A stretch of 64,000 bases of DNA from positions 1,154,402 to 1,218,401 of the forward strand of contig NZ_LDAS01000001.1 in the NCBI RefSeq assembly GCF_001020565.1. The letters run 5' to 3'. The notes below the pieces were generated by a model. The model was given only the letters and a program-made list of their open reading frames with translations, ran no database searches and was not told where the DNA came from. Made by a program: the position numbers and the translations under genes. The stretch comes from Maribacter thermophilus. Its GTDB lineage: Bacteria; Bacteroidota; Bacteroidia; Flavobacteriales; Flavobacteriaceae. This document shows, one piece after another, positions 54,419-63,082 of the stretch. The number at the start of each line of letters is the position of its first letter. The stretch's first letter is position 1.

Positions 54419-57276
54419 TGTTCATATTGAAAAACGTCCTGCCCTACAAATTACTTTTGTCATTAATACTATGCTACATCGGGAGCAGGACCACATACGC
54501 CCAATATGAAACAAGTTTAAATGTTAAGCTCAATGAATTTACCAAAGAGCTGGACATAAAACAGGAGTTTACCTATTACAACAACTCCAACTATTCTTTG
54601 GGTATTATCTACTTTAACGATTGGGCCCACGCCTACTCTAACAAAAACACCGGTCTGGCCAAGCGGTTTGCCCAAGAATTCAAGAAAAGTCTGCACTTGG
54701 CAAAAAAAAGTGAAAGGGGGCATACTACCATTATAAGTGTGGTAGATGATGAATACGAGGGTTTGGAGTGGGAAAGAACAAAAGATGAAGACATTTTAAA
54801 AGTTAGGCTTAACAAGGCTTTGGTACCCAAAGGGTCTACCAAAATTATCATCACCTATAAAGTTAAGTTGCCCCCGAACAAATACACACCGTACGGCTAT
54901 GACAACAAAGGCAACTACTATTTAAAGGACTGGTATTTAACACCTGCCGTTTACGATGGAAAATGGCACCTATATTCAAATAAAAACCTAGAAGACCTAT
55001 ATACCAACATTACAAAAACAACCATTGATTTTACATACCCCGATAGTCTGCATCTGGTTTCCAATTTCAAAGAAGAGGACAATACCAAATTATCCAATGT
55101 TCAAAATGTAAAACTTACATCTAAAAATCAAAAAAGTGCAGAGATCATATTAAATCGTGAAAATACTTTTTCAACACATATTACCCCGCATATAAAGGTG
55201 GTAACCAATATAGCCGCACCAAGGTACAGCCCAATAGAACAAGGAATATCCATTAACAAAATAACCGATTTCATTTACCAAAACCTTGGTGAATATCCCC
55301 ATGACAAACTATTGGTAAGTCAAATAGATTATGATAAAGACCCACTATATGGCATAAATCAACTGCCCTCGTTTATTCGTCCTTATGACCAAAAATTTCA
55401 ATTTGAGATGAAATTTTTGAAAACGGCCCTGAACAGTATCCTGAAGGAAACAATTTTTCTGAACCCCCGAAAAGAACAGTGGTTGAACAATGCAATTGCC
55501 AATTATCTAATGATAGAATATGTGGAGGAGAACTATCCGGATCAAAAGCTATTGGGCAATTTAAGCCGTATCTGGGGATTGCGGAGTTTTAACTTGGCAA
55601 AAATGGGTTTCAACGAGCAATATCCGTTTTTATATAATCTAACCGCCAGAAAAAATTTAGATCAGGCTTTGACGACCCCAAATGATTCTTTGATAAAGTT
55701 CAATCAAAAAATCGCCAATAAATACAAGGCAGGTTTAGGCTTGGCCTATTTGGCCGATTATATAGGTAAAGAAAAGGTCGACGAAAGCATTAAAACCTTT
55801 TTTAAGTATTACCAGCTGAACAAAGTTAAAATTATTGATTTCGAATCTATTTTAAAAAGGTCTACGAATAAAGACATTGATTGGTTCTTTAAAGATTATG
55901 TTTCGACCGACCGGAGAATAGACTTTAAGATAAAAAAGGTAAAAAAATCGGAAGACTCCTTAAACGTTACAATCAAGAATAAAGAAGGTACCAATGTGCC
56001 CATTAGTATGTTCGGGTTAAAAAACGACTCTGTAGTTTCAAAATATTGGTTTAAGAACATAGAGACCTATAAAACATTTACCATACCCAACAACAAAGAG
56101 GACAAACTGGTTTTAAACTACGATCAAAAAATTCCGGAATTTAACCAAAGAGACAACTGGAAATCCCTTAAAGGCTTTCTATCAAGCAACAAAAAACTGA
56201 AATTTACTTTTTTCAAAGATTCTGAAAATCCATATTACAATCAGGTTTTTTATGTTCCTGTTATCAACTTTAATATATATGATGGTTGGGCTCCTGGTCT
56301 ACGATTGTACAACAAAACACTTTTAGAACGGCCTTTTGTATATGATTTTGCCCCCTCTTATTCCTTTAGGGAAAAAGCGTTTGTTGGCTATGGCAAGTTT
56401 AATTATAGAAAATATTTAAGTAAAAGCGGTCTCTATGTTGCCAATTATTCTTTAGGGGCCTCTACCTCACATTTTAACGTCAACTCACGTTACACCTCCA
56501 TTACGCCGGCCTTAAGTTTTGGTTGGCGACCAGATGATCTTATATCCGACAAAAGGCAATTTCTATCTTTTAGATATGTAAATATCTTTAGAAACTTTGA
56601 TGAAAGTTTGGGCAGCATTGCAAATGATTCCGAACATCCGGACTATAGTGTTTTCAATGCGAGATATATAAACAGGGACAATGGTATTTTAGATTACAGT
56701 TCCTGGTTTTTGGATTTTCAGTTGGCGGGCAATTTCAGTAAGCTCGCATTTGAGTATGAATATCGAAAACTTTTTGAGAACAACAGACAGTTTAACCTTC
56801 GTTTTTTCGCCGGTAAATTTTTAAGCAACAATACCAATACCAATTTCTTTAGTTTTGCCCTTGACCGCCCTACTGACTATCTTTTTGACTATAACTATCT
56901 TGGAAGATCTGAGGATTCGGGCATTTACAGCCAGCAGATCATTATTGCCGAGGGTGGCTTTAAATCTTTCTTGGACGAACGCTATCGATATTCCGATAAT
57001 TGGATGGCCACTGTAAATACAAGCTTCAACTTATGGAGATGGATAGAACTTTATGGTGATGCCGGTTTGGTAAAGAACAAAGGTTTAGACGAAAAATTTG
57101 TATATGATTCGGGTGTAAGATTAAATCTTGTTACAGATTATTTTGAATTGTATTTTCCCTTATATTCAAACAATGGTTGGGAAATATCTCAACCCGATTA
57201 TGGCGAAAAAATACGTTTTATAATAACGGTAAGCCCAAAAACTTTGACGGGACTGTTTACCAGAAAATGGTTTTGA
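54418..57276 (+). CDS. Outer-membrane protein fusing an inactive M1-peptidase-like domain to a beta-barrel
   Basis: This 952-residue protein has a signal peptide (GSRTTYAQ) and a GTG start that shares one base with the preceding stop. Residues ~30-560 follow an M1 (gluzincin) peptidase order: beta-saddle domain, then a helical catalytic-like domain. Where HExxHxW should be, the sequence reads LKTALNSILKE, and WLNNAIANYLMIEYVEE stands for the usual W(L/I)xEGxAxY segment, so both zinc His are missing. Residues ~618-952 have alternating amphipathic strands (LYVANYSLGASTSHF, FLSFRYVNIF, FNLRFFAGKF) and end in KWF, a typical outer-membrane barrel terminus. It is probably a surface-located pseudo-protease anchored by its own barrel. 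Function unknown. Confidence 0.82.
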   Translation: MFILKNVLPYKLLLSLILCYIGSRTTYAQYETSLNVKLNEFTKELDIKQEFTYYNNSNYSLGIIYFNDWAHAYSNKNTGLAKRFAQEFKKSLHLAKKSERGHTTIISVVDDEYEGLEWERTKDEDILKVRLNKALVPKGSTKIIITYKVKLPPNKYTPYGYDNKGNYYLKDWYLTPAVYDGKWHLYSNKNLEDLYTNITKTTIDFTYPDSLHLVSNFKEEDNTKLSNVQNVKLTSKNQKSAEIILNRENTFSTHITPHIKVVTNIAAPRYSPIEQGISINKITDFIYQNLGEYPHDKLLVSQIDYDKDPLYGINQLPSFIRPYDQKFQFEMKFLKTALNSILKETIFLNPRKEQWLNNAIANYLMIEYVEENYPDQKLLGNLSRIWGLRSFNLAKMGFNEQYPFLYNLTARKNLDQALTTPNDSLIKFNQKIANKYKAGLGLAYLADYIGKEKVDESIKTFFKYYQLNKVKIIDFESILKRSTNKDIDWFFKDYVSTDRRIDFKIKKVKKSEDSLNVTIKNKEGTNVPISMFGLKNDSVVSKYWFKNIETYKTFTIPNNKEDKLVLNYDQKIPEFNQRDNWKSLKGFLSSNKKLKFTFFKDSENPYYNQVFYVPVINFNIYDGWAPGLRLYNKTLLERPFVYDFAPSYSFREKAFVGYGKFNYRKYLSKSGLYVANYSLGASTSHFNVNSRYTSITPALSFGWRPDDLISDKRQFLSFRYVNIFRNFDESLGSIANDSEHPDYSVFNARYINRDNGILDYSSWFLDFQLAGNFSKLAFEYEYRKLFENNRQFNLRFFAGKFLSNNTNTNFFSFALDRPTDYLFDYNYLGRSEDSGIYSQQIIIAEGGFKSFLDERYRYSDNWMATVNTSFNLWRWIELYGDAGLVKNKGLDEKFVYDSGVRLNLVTDYFELYFPLYSNNGWEISQPDYGEKIRFIITVSPKTLTGLFTRKWF

Positions 57277-57282
57277 TTTAAC

Positions 57283-57326
57283 TATTCGTAAATAACAACT
57301 CAATAAAACCGAGTATATTACGAATA
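57283..57326 (+). terminator. Nested hairpin after the pseudo-protease gene
   Basis: TATTCGTAA (57283-57291) and TTACGAATA (57318-57326) form a perfect 9-bp outer stem. Inside, ACTC and GAGT form a second short stem. No long T-run follows, so it may be a factor-aided or processing structure. Confidence 0.45.
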
Positions 57327-57406
57327 TTTTAAAATATTGACCATTAAATTAATTTATCATCAATAAATTAAACATTCCCATCATTGCTAAAACGATTTCT
57401 ATTCGG

Positions 57407-57414
57407 TATTTTTG
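57407..57414 (+). promoter_or_regulatory. Promoter of the E1 dehydrogenase gene
   Basis: TATTTTTG (57407-57414) matches the -7 consensus, and TTG at 57384-57386 lies 20 bp upstream as a -33 element. The leader is ~10 nt before the ATG at 57432. Confidence 0.5.
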
Positions 57415-57431
57415 GTAAAATTTGATAAAAC

Positions 57432-59843
57432 ATGGATGTTTCTTCTAAAACAAGCAACGATATATCATTTGAAGATTTCAAGGAGCAGATTATTAGTGAC
57501 TATAAAATTGCATTTTTAAGTAGAACATGTAGCCTGCTAGGAAGAAAAGAGGTACTTACCGGCAAAGCCAAATTCGGAATATTTGGTGACGGAAAAGAGC
57601 TTCCGCAATTGGCGATGGCGAAATCTTTTAAAAATGGTGATTTTAGAAGCGGTTACTACAGAGACCAAACCTTTATGATGGCCACCGGGCTTTTAAAGCC
57701 CAAAGATTTCTTTCACGGTCTGTATGCCACTACCAATATAGAAAAAGAGCCCATGAGCGCAGGAAGACAAATGGGCGGGCATTTTGTTACCTATAGTTTA
57801 AATGAGGACGGTAGCTGGAAAGATTTGACAAAACAAAAGAATAGCAGCTCTGATATATCATGCACCGCAGGGCAAATGCCAAGATTATTGGGCTTGGCAC
57901 AGGCCTCTAAAGTGTACAGGGAACTGCGCGACCTTGATTCCTCCAAGTTTTCGAACAACGGAAATGAAGTAGCTTGGGGTACCATTGGAAACGCCAGTAC
58001 CAGCGAAGGTATGTTCTGGGAGACCATAAACGCGGCAGGTGTATTACAGGTACCTTTGATATTAAGTATCTGGGATGATGAATATGGCATATCGGTACCT
58101 GCAAAATATCATACCACCAAAGAAGACATTTCAAAAATTTTATCAGGCTTTCAAAGAGACGACAAAAACAAAGGGGTAGAAATTTTAAAGGTAAAAGGTT
58201 GGGATTATACGGCCCTTATGCACGCCTACGAAAATGCGGCCGATATAGCCCGCCAAGAACATGTTCCGGTTATTATACATGTTACCGAGCTCACCCAGCC
58301 ACAAGGCCATTCTACTTCTGGTTCCCACGAAAGATACAAAGATGATAAGCGCTTGGCCTGGGAACGCGACAACGACTGCAACAAAAGGTTTAAAGAATGG
58401 ATCTTAGAATCGGGTATCGCCACGGCCAAAGAATTGGAGCTGATTGAAAAAGACATAAAAAAAACAGTTCGAGAGGCCAAGAAACAGGCTTGGACAGAAT
58501 ATTTGGAAGAGCATTTGAACTTAAAGAAAGACCTTGTTCGAATACTTAATTCGGCCGCGAACAAAAGTTCCAACAAAAACTTTCTGAACAAAATTAAAAA
58601 CGACCTAATAGCGATTGAGGAGCCTCTAAAAAAAGATTTGGCCATAGCCGCAAGAAAATCACTGCGCTATTTATTGGGCGAAAAATCTGCAGAGAGACAA
58701 ACTTTGGTAAATTGGCTATCCAATTTTGAGAAAGAGACTCAACCTAAATTTAGCTCACATCTCTACAGTGAAAACCAAAACAATGTCAGAAATATAAAAG
58801 CCATAGCCCCCGAATATAAAAATGGCACCGAAAAAGTGGATGGGCGAGTAGTATTACGCGACAATTTTGACAAGCTTTTTGAAAAATATCCAAATGCATT
58901 GGTCTTTGGGGAAGATACAGGAGCTATCGGTGATGTAAACCAAGGTTTGGAAGGTCTTCAAGAAAAGTACGGAAAAATTAGAATTGCCGATACGGGCATT
59001 AGGGAAACGACCATTATAGGCCAAGGTATAGGAATGGCCTTAAGAGGGCTGCGACCTATAGCCGAAATTCAATATCTAGATTATATTTTTTATGCCATTG
59101 CCACCATGACAGATGATCTGGCAACTCTTTTATATAGAACTTATGGCAAACAAAAGGCGCCATTGATTATTCGTACCAGAGGTCACAGATTAGAGGGCAT
59201 ATGGCATTCAGGTTCTGAAATGGGAGGGTTAATACACCTACTAAGGGGTATTCACATTCTTGCTCCTAGAAACATGACACAGGCGGCAGGTTTCTATAAC
59301 ACCTTAATGAAAAGCGACGAGCCTGCATTGATCATAGAAAGTCTTAACGGATATCGACTTAAAGAAAACAAACCCAGTAACCTGGGCGAGTTCTGTACTC
59401 CCATCGGCGTTGTCGAGACTATAAAAAAAGGGAGCGATATTACTTTGGTTTCTTACGGTTCTACCTTAAGAATTGTAGAACAGGCCGCTAAAGATTTACT
59501 TGAAGTGGGTATTGATGCCGAGATAATAGACGCACAAACATTGTTACCTTTTGATATTGCCCATGACACGGTTAAAAGTGTTCAAAAAACAAATAGGTTA
59601 TTGGTAATAGACGAGGATGTACCCGGGGGATGCTCTGCTTATCTTTTAAATGAGATAATAGAAAAACAAGGAGCCTACCAATATCTAGACAGTGCACCAC
59701 AAACCTTGACGGCAAAAGCACATAGACCTGCCTACGGTAGCGACGGAGACTATTTTTCTAAACCAAATGCAGAAGATATTTTTGAAAAGGTTTATGAAAT
59801 TATGAACGAAGCAAACCCCGAAGAGTTTCCCAGTTTAAAGTAA
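57432..59843 (+). CDS. Fused 2-oxoacid dehydrogenase E1 alpha/beta
   Basis: This 803-residue protein joins both E1 subunits. The alpha part (~1-340) has SGYYRDQTFMMATGL, the thiamine-diphosphate motif GNASTSEGMFWETINAAG...DDEYGISVP and the THPQGHST-type phosphorylation-loop region TQPQGHSTSGSHERYK. The beta part (~475-803) has VFGEDTGAIGDVNQGLEGLQEKYG, GMALRGLRPIAEIQYLDYI and DAQTLLPFDI. E1 decarboxylates a 2-oxoacid and passes the acyl group to E2; the organisation is that of branched-chain 2-oxoacid or pyruvate dehydrogenase. No E2/E3 gene adjoins it, so the complex is dispersed. A terminator follows. Confidence 0.92.
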   Translation: MDVSSKTSNDISFEDFKEQIISDYKIAFLSRTCSLLGRKEVLTGKAKFGIFGDGKELPQLAMAKSFKNGDFRSGYYRDQTFMMATGLLKPKDFFHGLYATTNIEKEPMSAGRQMGGHFVTYSLNEDGSWKDLTKQKNSSSDISCTAGQMPRLLGLAQASKVYRELRDLDSSKFSNNGNEVAWGTIGNASTSEGMFWETINAAGVLQVPLILSIWDDEYGISVPAKYHTTKEDISKILSGFQRDDKNKGVEILKVKGWDYTALMHAYENAADIARQEHVPVIIHVTELTQPQGHSTSGSHERYKDDKRLAWERDNDCNKRFKEWILESGIATAKELELIEKDIKKTVREAKKQAWTEYLEEHLNLKKDLVRILNSAANKSSNKNFLNKIKNDLIAIEEPLKKDLAIAARKSLRYLLGEKSAERQTLVNWLSNFEKETQPKFSSHLYSENQNNVRNIKAIAPEYKNGTEKVDGRVVLRDNFDKLFEKYPNALVFGEDTGAIGDVNQGLEGLQEKYGKIRIADTGIRETTIIGQGIGMALRGLRPIAEIQYLDYIFYAIATMTDDLATLLYRTYGKQKAPLIIRTRGHRLEGIWHSGSEMGGLIHLLRGIHILAPRNMTQAAGFYNTLMKSDEPALIIESLNGYRLKENKPSNLGEFCTPIGVVETIKKGSDITLVSYGSTLRIVEQAAKDLLEVGIDAEIIDAQTLLPFDIAHDTVKSVQKTNRLLVIDEDVPGGCSAYLLNEIIEKQGAYQYLDSAPQTLTAKAHRPAYGSDGDYFSKPNAEDIFEKVYEIMNEANPEEFPSLK

Positions 59844-59881
59844 ATTGGTACCTACAACGTAAAGATTGTTCAATAAACATT

Positions 59882-59908
59882 AAAAATCTCGCTTGCAGCG
59901 GGATTTTT
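59882..59908 (+). terminator. Intrinsic terminator of the E1 gene
   Basis: AAAAATCTCGC (59882-59892) and GCGGGATTTTT (59898-59908) form an 11-bp stem with one G-U pair and a 5-nt loop, running into T-rich sequence. Confidence 0.85.
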
Positions 59909-60087
59909 TTATTCTTTCCATTACTTTTTTTCTTTCATTCCATTTTACAAAGATAATGACCAAAACACCTGGTTCCCAATAAAATACAGAGATGCCAATG
60001 ATTGAATAAAAATGGACATGCTTATATATTTACCTATTTTAAGAAAAGTAATTAAGTAGAATATTTCAAAAAATCTTAAAAAAATAA

Positions 60088-60102
60088 TACTTTTAAAAAG
60101 TA
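60088..60102. promoter_or_regulatory. Palindrome upstream of doxX
   Basis: TACTTTT-A-AAAAGTA is a perfect 7-1-7 palindrome 15 bp upstream of the DoxX start codon, with a further AAAAGTA directly after it (60103-60108 overlap region). It could be an operator in the promoter region; it may also be chance in AT-rich sequence. Confidence 0.35.
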
Positions 60103-60117
60103 AAAGTAGATTATATA

Positions 60118-60495
60118 ATGAAAAGTCCCCTTTTAAAAGACATCGGATTGGCATTTTTTAGAATTGCCGTTTCGGTGATGATGCTTACACATGGCCTACC
60201 CAAATTTCAAAAATTAATTTCTGGTAATTTTCAATTCGGAGATCCTATTGGAATCGGTGCCGCACCTTCATTGTTTTTAGCAGTTATAAGTGAATTTATT
60301 TGCCCCATTTTAATAATAATTGGCTATAGAACAAGATTGCTATCCATACCTGTAGCCATTACTATGGCCGTAGCCGCTTTTATAGCTCATGGTAGCGACC
60401 CTTTCGGTACTAAAGAAAAAGCATTGTTCTATTTGGTAGCCTTTATTACCATCGCACTTGTTGGCCCGGGCAAATACAGTATAGACAGAAAGTAA
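60118..60495 (+). CDS. DoxX-family membrane protein
   Basis: This 125-residue protein has four membrane helices with the DoxX pattern: LAFFRIAVSVMMLTHGLPKFQK, SLFLAVISEFICPILIIIGYRTRLLSIPVAITMAVAAFIAHG-like succession and KALFYLVAFITIALVGPGKYSID. DoxX-type proteins are linked to thiol/redox or quinone-related functions in bacteria, without one defined reaction. The stop codon is one base from that of the convergent holA. Confidence 0.9.
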   Translation: MKSPLLKDIGLAFFRIAVSVMMLTHGLPKFQKLISGNFQFGDPIGIGAAPSLFLAVISEFICPILIIIGYRTRLLSIPVAITMAVAAFIAHGSDPFGTKEKALFYLVAFITIALVGPGKYSIDRK

Positions 60496-60496
60496 C

Positions 60497-61498
60497 TTAA
60501 ATAACTTTCACCAAGAGTTCTTTCAAAAGGTCGGCCTCACTTATTTTTACGGAGCCAACCCCTTTACTTTTCATATCCAGCTCTCGCAAACTAGATATGA
60601 TTTGGCTTACCCTTTTCATAGGATAGTTTCTGGCCGCTGTTTGAAATTCTCCCACAAAGTAAGGATTGATCCTAAGAGAACTGGCTACATTTTTTGGTGA
60701 ATGGTCTCTTAACCCATGGTACTGCAATAGTTGCGAAAAGAAAATTTGCAATAATGTAACCGTTAATACAAAAGGATTATCTTTTGGGTTTTGGGCAAAA
60801 TAATTAACAATTTTAGTTGCCTTTACAATATTGCGCTCCCCTATCGCCTTCTTTAACTCAAAGTTATTGTAATCTTTACTGATTCCGATATTCTGTTCAA
60901 TATCCAATGGTGTTATTTCCCTTTTTTCAGGTAAGGCCAACTTTAGCTTAACGAGCTCATTATTAATTTTGCCTAAATCCGTGCCTAAATATTCAACTAG
61001 TAAAATGGCGGCTTTGTGTGAAATTGAATATCCACTGGACAATAATGTCTTTCGCAACCACTCCGTCACCTGATTTTCGTACAACTTTTTACTTTCGAAC
61101 AAAACACCGCACTTCTTAACGGTTTTGTACAGCGCTTTTCGCTTGTCCAGTTTGTTATACTTGTAACAAATGACCAACACGGTTGTCATTTGCGGATTTT
61201 CCGCATAAGCGGTTAACTTTTCTATACTTCTAGATAGGTGTTGGGCCTCTTTGACAATGACCACTTGTTTCTCGGCCATCATAGGGTACCTCTTGGCGTT
61301 CCCTACAATATCGTCTATAGAAACGTCCTTACCGTACAATACCATTTGGTTAAAGCCCTTTTCTTCTTCTGAAAGTACATTATCGGCAATATATGAGGAT
61401 ATCTTATCTATAAAATAAGCTTCTTCCCCATATAAAAAATAGATAGGCTTTACCGCCCCTTTTTTTATATCATTAACAATCTGTAGTGCTTCATCCAT
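60497..61498 (-). CDS. holA: DNA polymerase III subunit delta
   Basis: This 333-residue protein, read from the Met of MDEALQIVNDI, matches HolA. It begins IKKGAVKPIYFLYGEEAYFIDKISSYI and continues with the AAA+-like fold (NAKRYPMMAEKQVVIVKEAQ). The C-terminal helical collar domain is AIGERNIVKATKIVNYFAQNPKDNPF. HolA opens the sliding clamp in the clamp loader. A longer in-frame start at 61534 would add 12 residues and overlap the divergent gene, so I reject it. The frame is convergent with doxX. Confidence 0.93.
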   Translation of the reverse strand: MDEALQIVNDIKKGAVKPIYFLYGEEAYFIDKISSYIADNVLSEEEKGFNQMVLYGKDVSIDDIVGNAKRYPMMAEKQVVIVKEAQHLSRSIEKLTAYAENPQMTTVLVICYKYNKLDKRKALYKTVKKCGVLFESKKLYENQVTEWLRKTLLSSGYSISHKAAILLVEYLGTDLGKINNELVKLKLALPEKREITPLDIEQNIGISKDYNNFELKKAIGERNIVKATKIVNYFAQNPKDNPFVLTVTLLQIFFSQLLQYHGLRDHSPKNVASSLRINPYFVGEFQTAARNYPMKRVSQIISSLRELDMKSKGVGSVKISEADLLKELLVKVI

Positions 61499-61524
61499 TC
61501 GGAAAAAATCATCAAATTTGTACC

Positions 61525-61971
61525 ATGCAACCACTTAATTTTCCAGGTTACACCTTCAGGTTCAAAAATAGGCAAAATAAAGAGCTCATTTTTGACATAG
61601 TCCGTAAAAAATTTATGGTGCTTACTCCCGAAGAATGGGTTAGACAACATGTGGTACATTACCTTCATATGAACAAAAGCTACCCTTTAAGCCTCATAAA
61701 TGTAGAAAAACAGATCGTTCTCAACGGACTAAAAAAAAGATACGACATTGTGGTCTTTAACAGCGATGGCAGTATACACATATTGGTAGAATGCAAGGCT
61801 CCCCATATTCGTATTACCCAAGAAACCTTTGATCAAATAGCCCGGTACAATTTTAATCTCAATGCTACACATCTTATGGTGACCAATGGATTAGAGCACT
61901 ATTCTTGTCAAATGTTGTTCGATGAGGAAAAATACAGGTTTTTAAAGGAAATTCCTGAATTTAGCCGTTAA
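61525..61971 (+). CDS. HsdR N-terminal-like PD-(D/E)xK protein
   Basis: This 149-residue protein, from the ATG at 61525, contains the HSDR_N-type nuclease core: EEWVRQHVVHYLHMNKSYP, then KRYDIVVFNSDG...ILVECKAP (the D...ExK catalytic order). It continues with the Q-containing helix ETFDQIARYNFNL. Type I restriction enzymes have this domain at the start of HsdR, but here it stands alone without hsdM, hsdS or a helicase. It is divergent from holA with 26 bp between the starts, and 12 bp before the glycosyltransferase. The function of the free-standing form is not known to me. Confidence 0.85.
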   Translation: MQPLNFPGYTFRFKNRQNKELIFDIVRKKFMVLTPEEWVRQHVVHYLHMNKSYPLSLINVEKQIVLNGLKKRYDIVVFNSDGSIHILVECKAPHIRITQETFDQIARYNFNLNATHLMVTNGLEHYSCQMLFDEEKYRFLKEIPEFSR

Positions 61972-61983
61972 TTTGCAGTCGTT

Positions 61984-62988
61984 TTGAAAATCGCTGTTGT
62001 CATACTCAATTGGAACGGAGAAGTGCTGTTAGAGCGCTATCTTCCTTCTGTCCTTAAGTTTTCGGAGGACGATGTGGATATTTATGTAGCAGACAATGCA
62101 TCGACCGATGGGTCCATTGATTTTTTAAGAACAAACCATCCTACTGTCAAAATAATTCAAAATACGGCCAACGAAGGTTTTGCCAAGGGCTATAACGATG
62201 CTTTAAAACATGTTGAGGCAGATATCTTCTGTTTGCTCAATTCTGATGTAGAGGTTACTAAAAATTGGTTGGAACCCATAAAAAAAGCCTTTACGGAAAT
62301 GCCCGAGGCAGCGGTGATCCAACCCAAAATATTAGACCTGTTAAAACAAGATCATTTTGAATATGCAGGTGCCGCTGGTGGCTTTATAGATCAGCTAGGG
62401 TATCCTTTTTGCAGGGGAAGAATATTTCAAAGTCTCGAGAAAGATAAGGGCCAATACAATGACATAAAGGAGATTTTCTGGGCAACCGGAGCTTGTATGT
62501 TCGTTCGCAGTGCCATTTTTAAAGAACTAAATGGTTTCGACGAAGATTATTTTGCCCATCAAGAAGAGGTTGATTTTTGTTGGAGAGCAAAAAACCAAGG
62601 ACATAGAATTTATTACGTAGGACACTCAAAAGTATTTCATCTTGGCGGATCTACCTTAAGCAACATGAACCCCAAGAAAACTTATTTAAACTTCAGAAAC
62701 ACCCTATTCTCCATAACCAAAAACTTACCTCGCAGAAAGGCATTTCTTATTATTGCCATACGCTTATTATTAGACGGTATTGCTGCCCTACGCTTTATAA
62801 TGCAACTTAGGTTTAAGCATTGTTTTGCAATCTTAAGGGCCCATTTGAGCTTCTATAGACAGTTTAGAAAAATGTACAAGAAAAGGGAAAAAGCTAAATT
62901 TATACTAAAGTACTATACAACGAAGTCCATTGTGTGGTCTTATTTCGTAAATGGAGTAAGAAATTTTAACATTTTAGTAAAAGATTAA
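61984..62988 (+). CDS. GT2 glycosyltransferase (rhamnosyltransferase-like)
   Basis: This 334-residue protein has the GT-A fold motifs: VVILNWNGEVLLERYLPSVL, VADNASTDGS, NEGFAKGYNDAL, the NSDVEV (DxD-like) motif and WATGACMFVRSAIFKELNGFDEDYFAHQEEVDFCWR. It ends with a basic, partly hydrophobic C-terminus. It transfers a sugar from a nucleotide donor in cell-surface polysaccharide synthesis; acceptor and sugar are unknown. The start is TTG, 12 bp after the HsdR_N-like gene. Confidence 0.92.
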   Translation: MKIAVVILNWNGEVLLERYLPSVLKFSEDDVDIYVADNASTDGSIDFLRTNHPTVKIIQNTANEGFAKGYNDALKHVEADIFCLLNSDVEVTKNWLEPIKKAFTEMPEAAVIQPKILDLLKQDHFEYAGAAGGFIDQLGYPFCRGRIFQSLEKDKGQYNDIKEIFWATGACMFVRSAIFKELNGFDEDYFAHQEEVDFCWRAKNQGHRIYYVGHSKVFHLGGSTLSNMNPKKTYLNFRNTLFSITKNLPRRKAFLIIAIRLLLDGIAALRFIMQLRFKHCFAILRAHLSFYRQFRKMYKKREKAKFILKYYTTKSIVWSYFVNGVRNFNILVKD

Positions 62989-63021
62989 CTAAGTACCAGA
63001 ATAAACGAATGACAAAATATA

Positions 63022-63029
63022 TAATTTTG
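63022..63029 (+). promoter_or_regulatory. -7 promoter element of the OmpA-family gene
   Basis: TAATTTTG matches TAnnTTTG, with a leader of about 46 nt. No good -33 element is seen. Confidence 0.35.
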
Positions 63030-63082
63030 GTACTGATGTTTAAGAATAAGTAAACCACAATCAATAAATATAGAATACAACT

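Noticed and set aside
61525-61971. Start of a type I restriction-modification system
   Set aside because: Only the HsdR_N-like nuclease domain is present; there is no helicase part, hsdM or hsdS, and the next gene is a glycosyltransferase.
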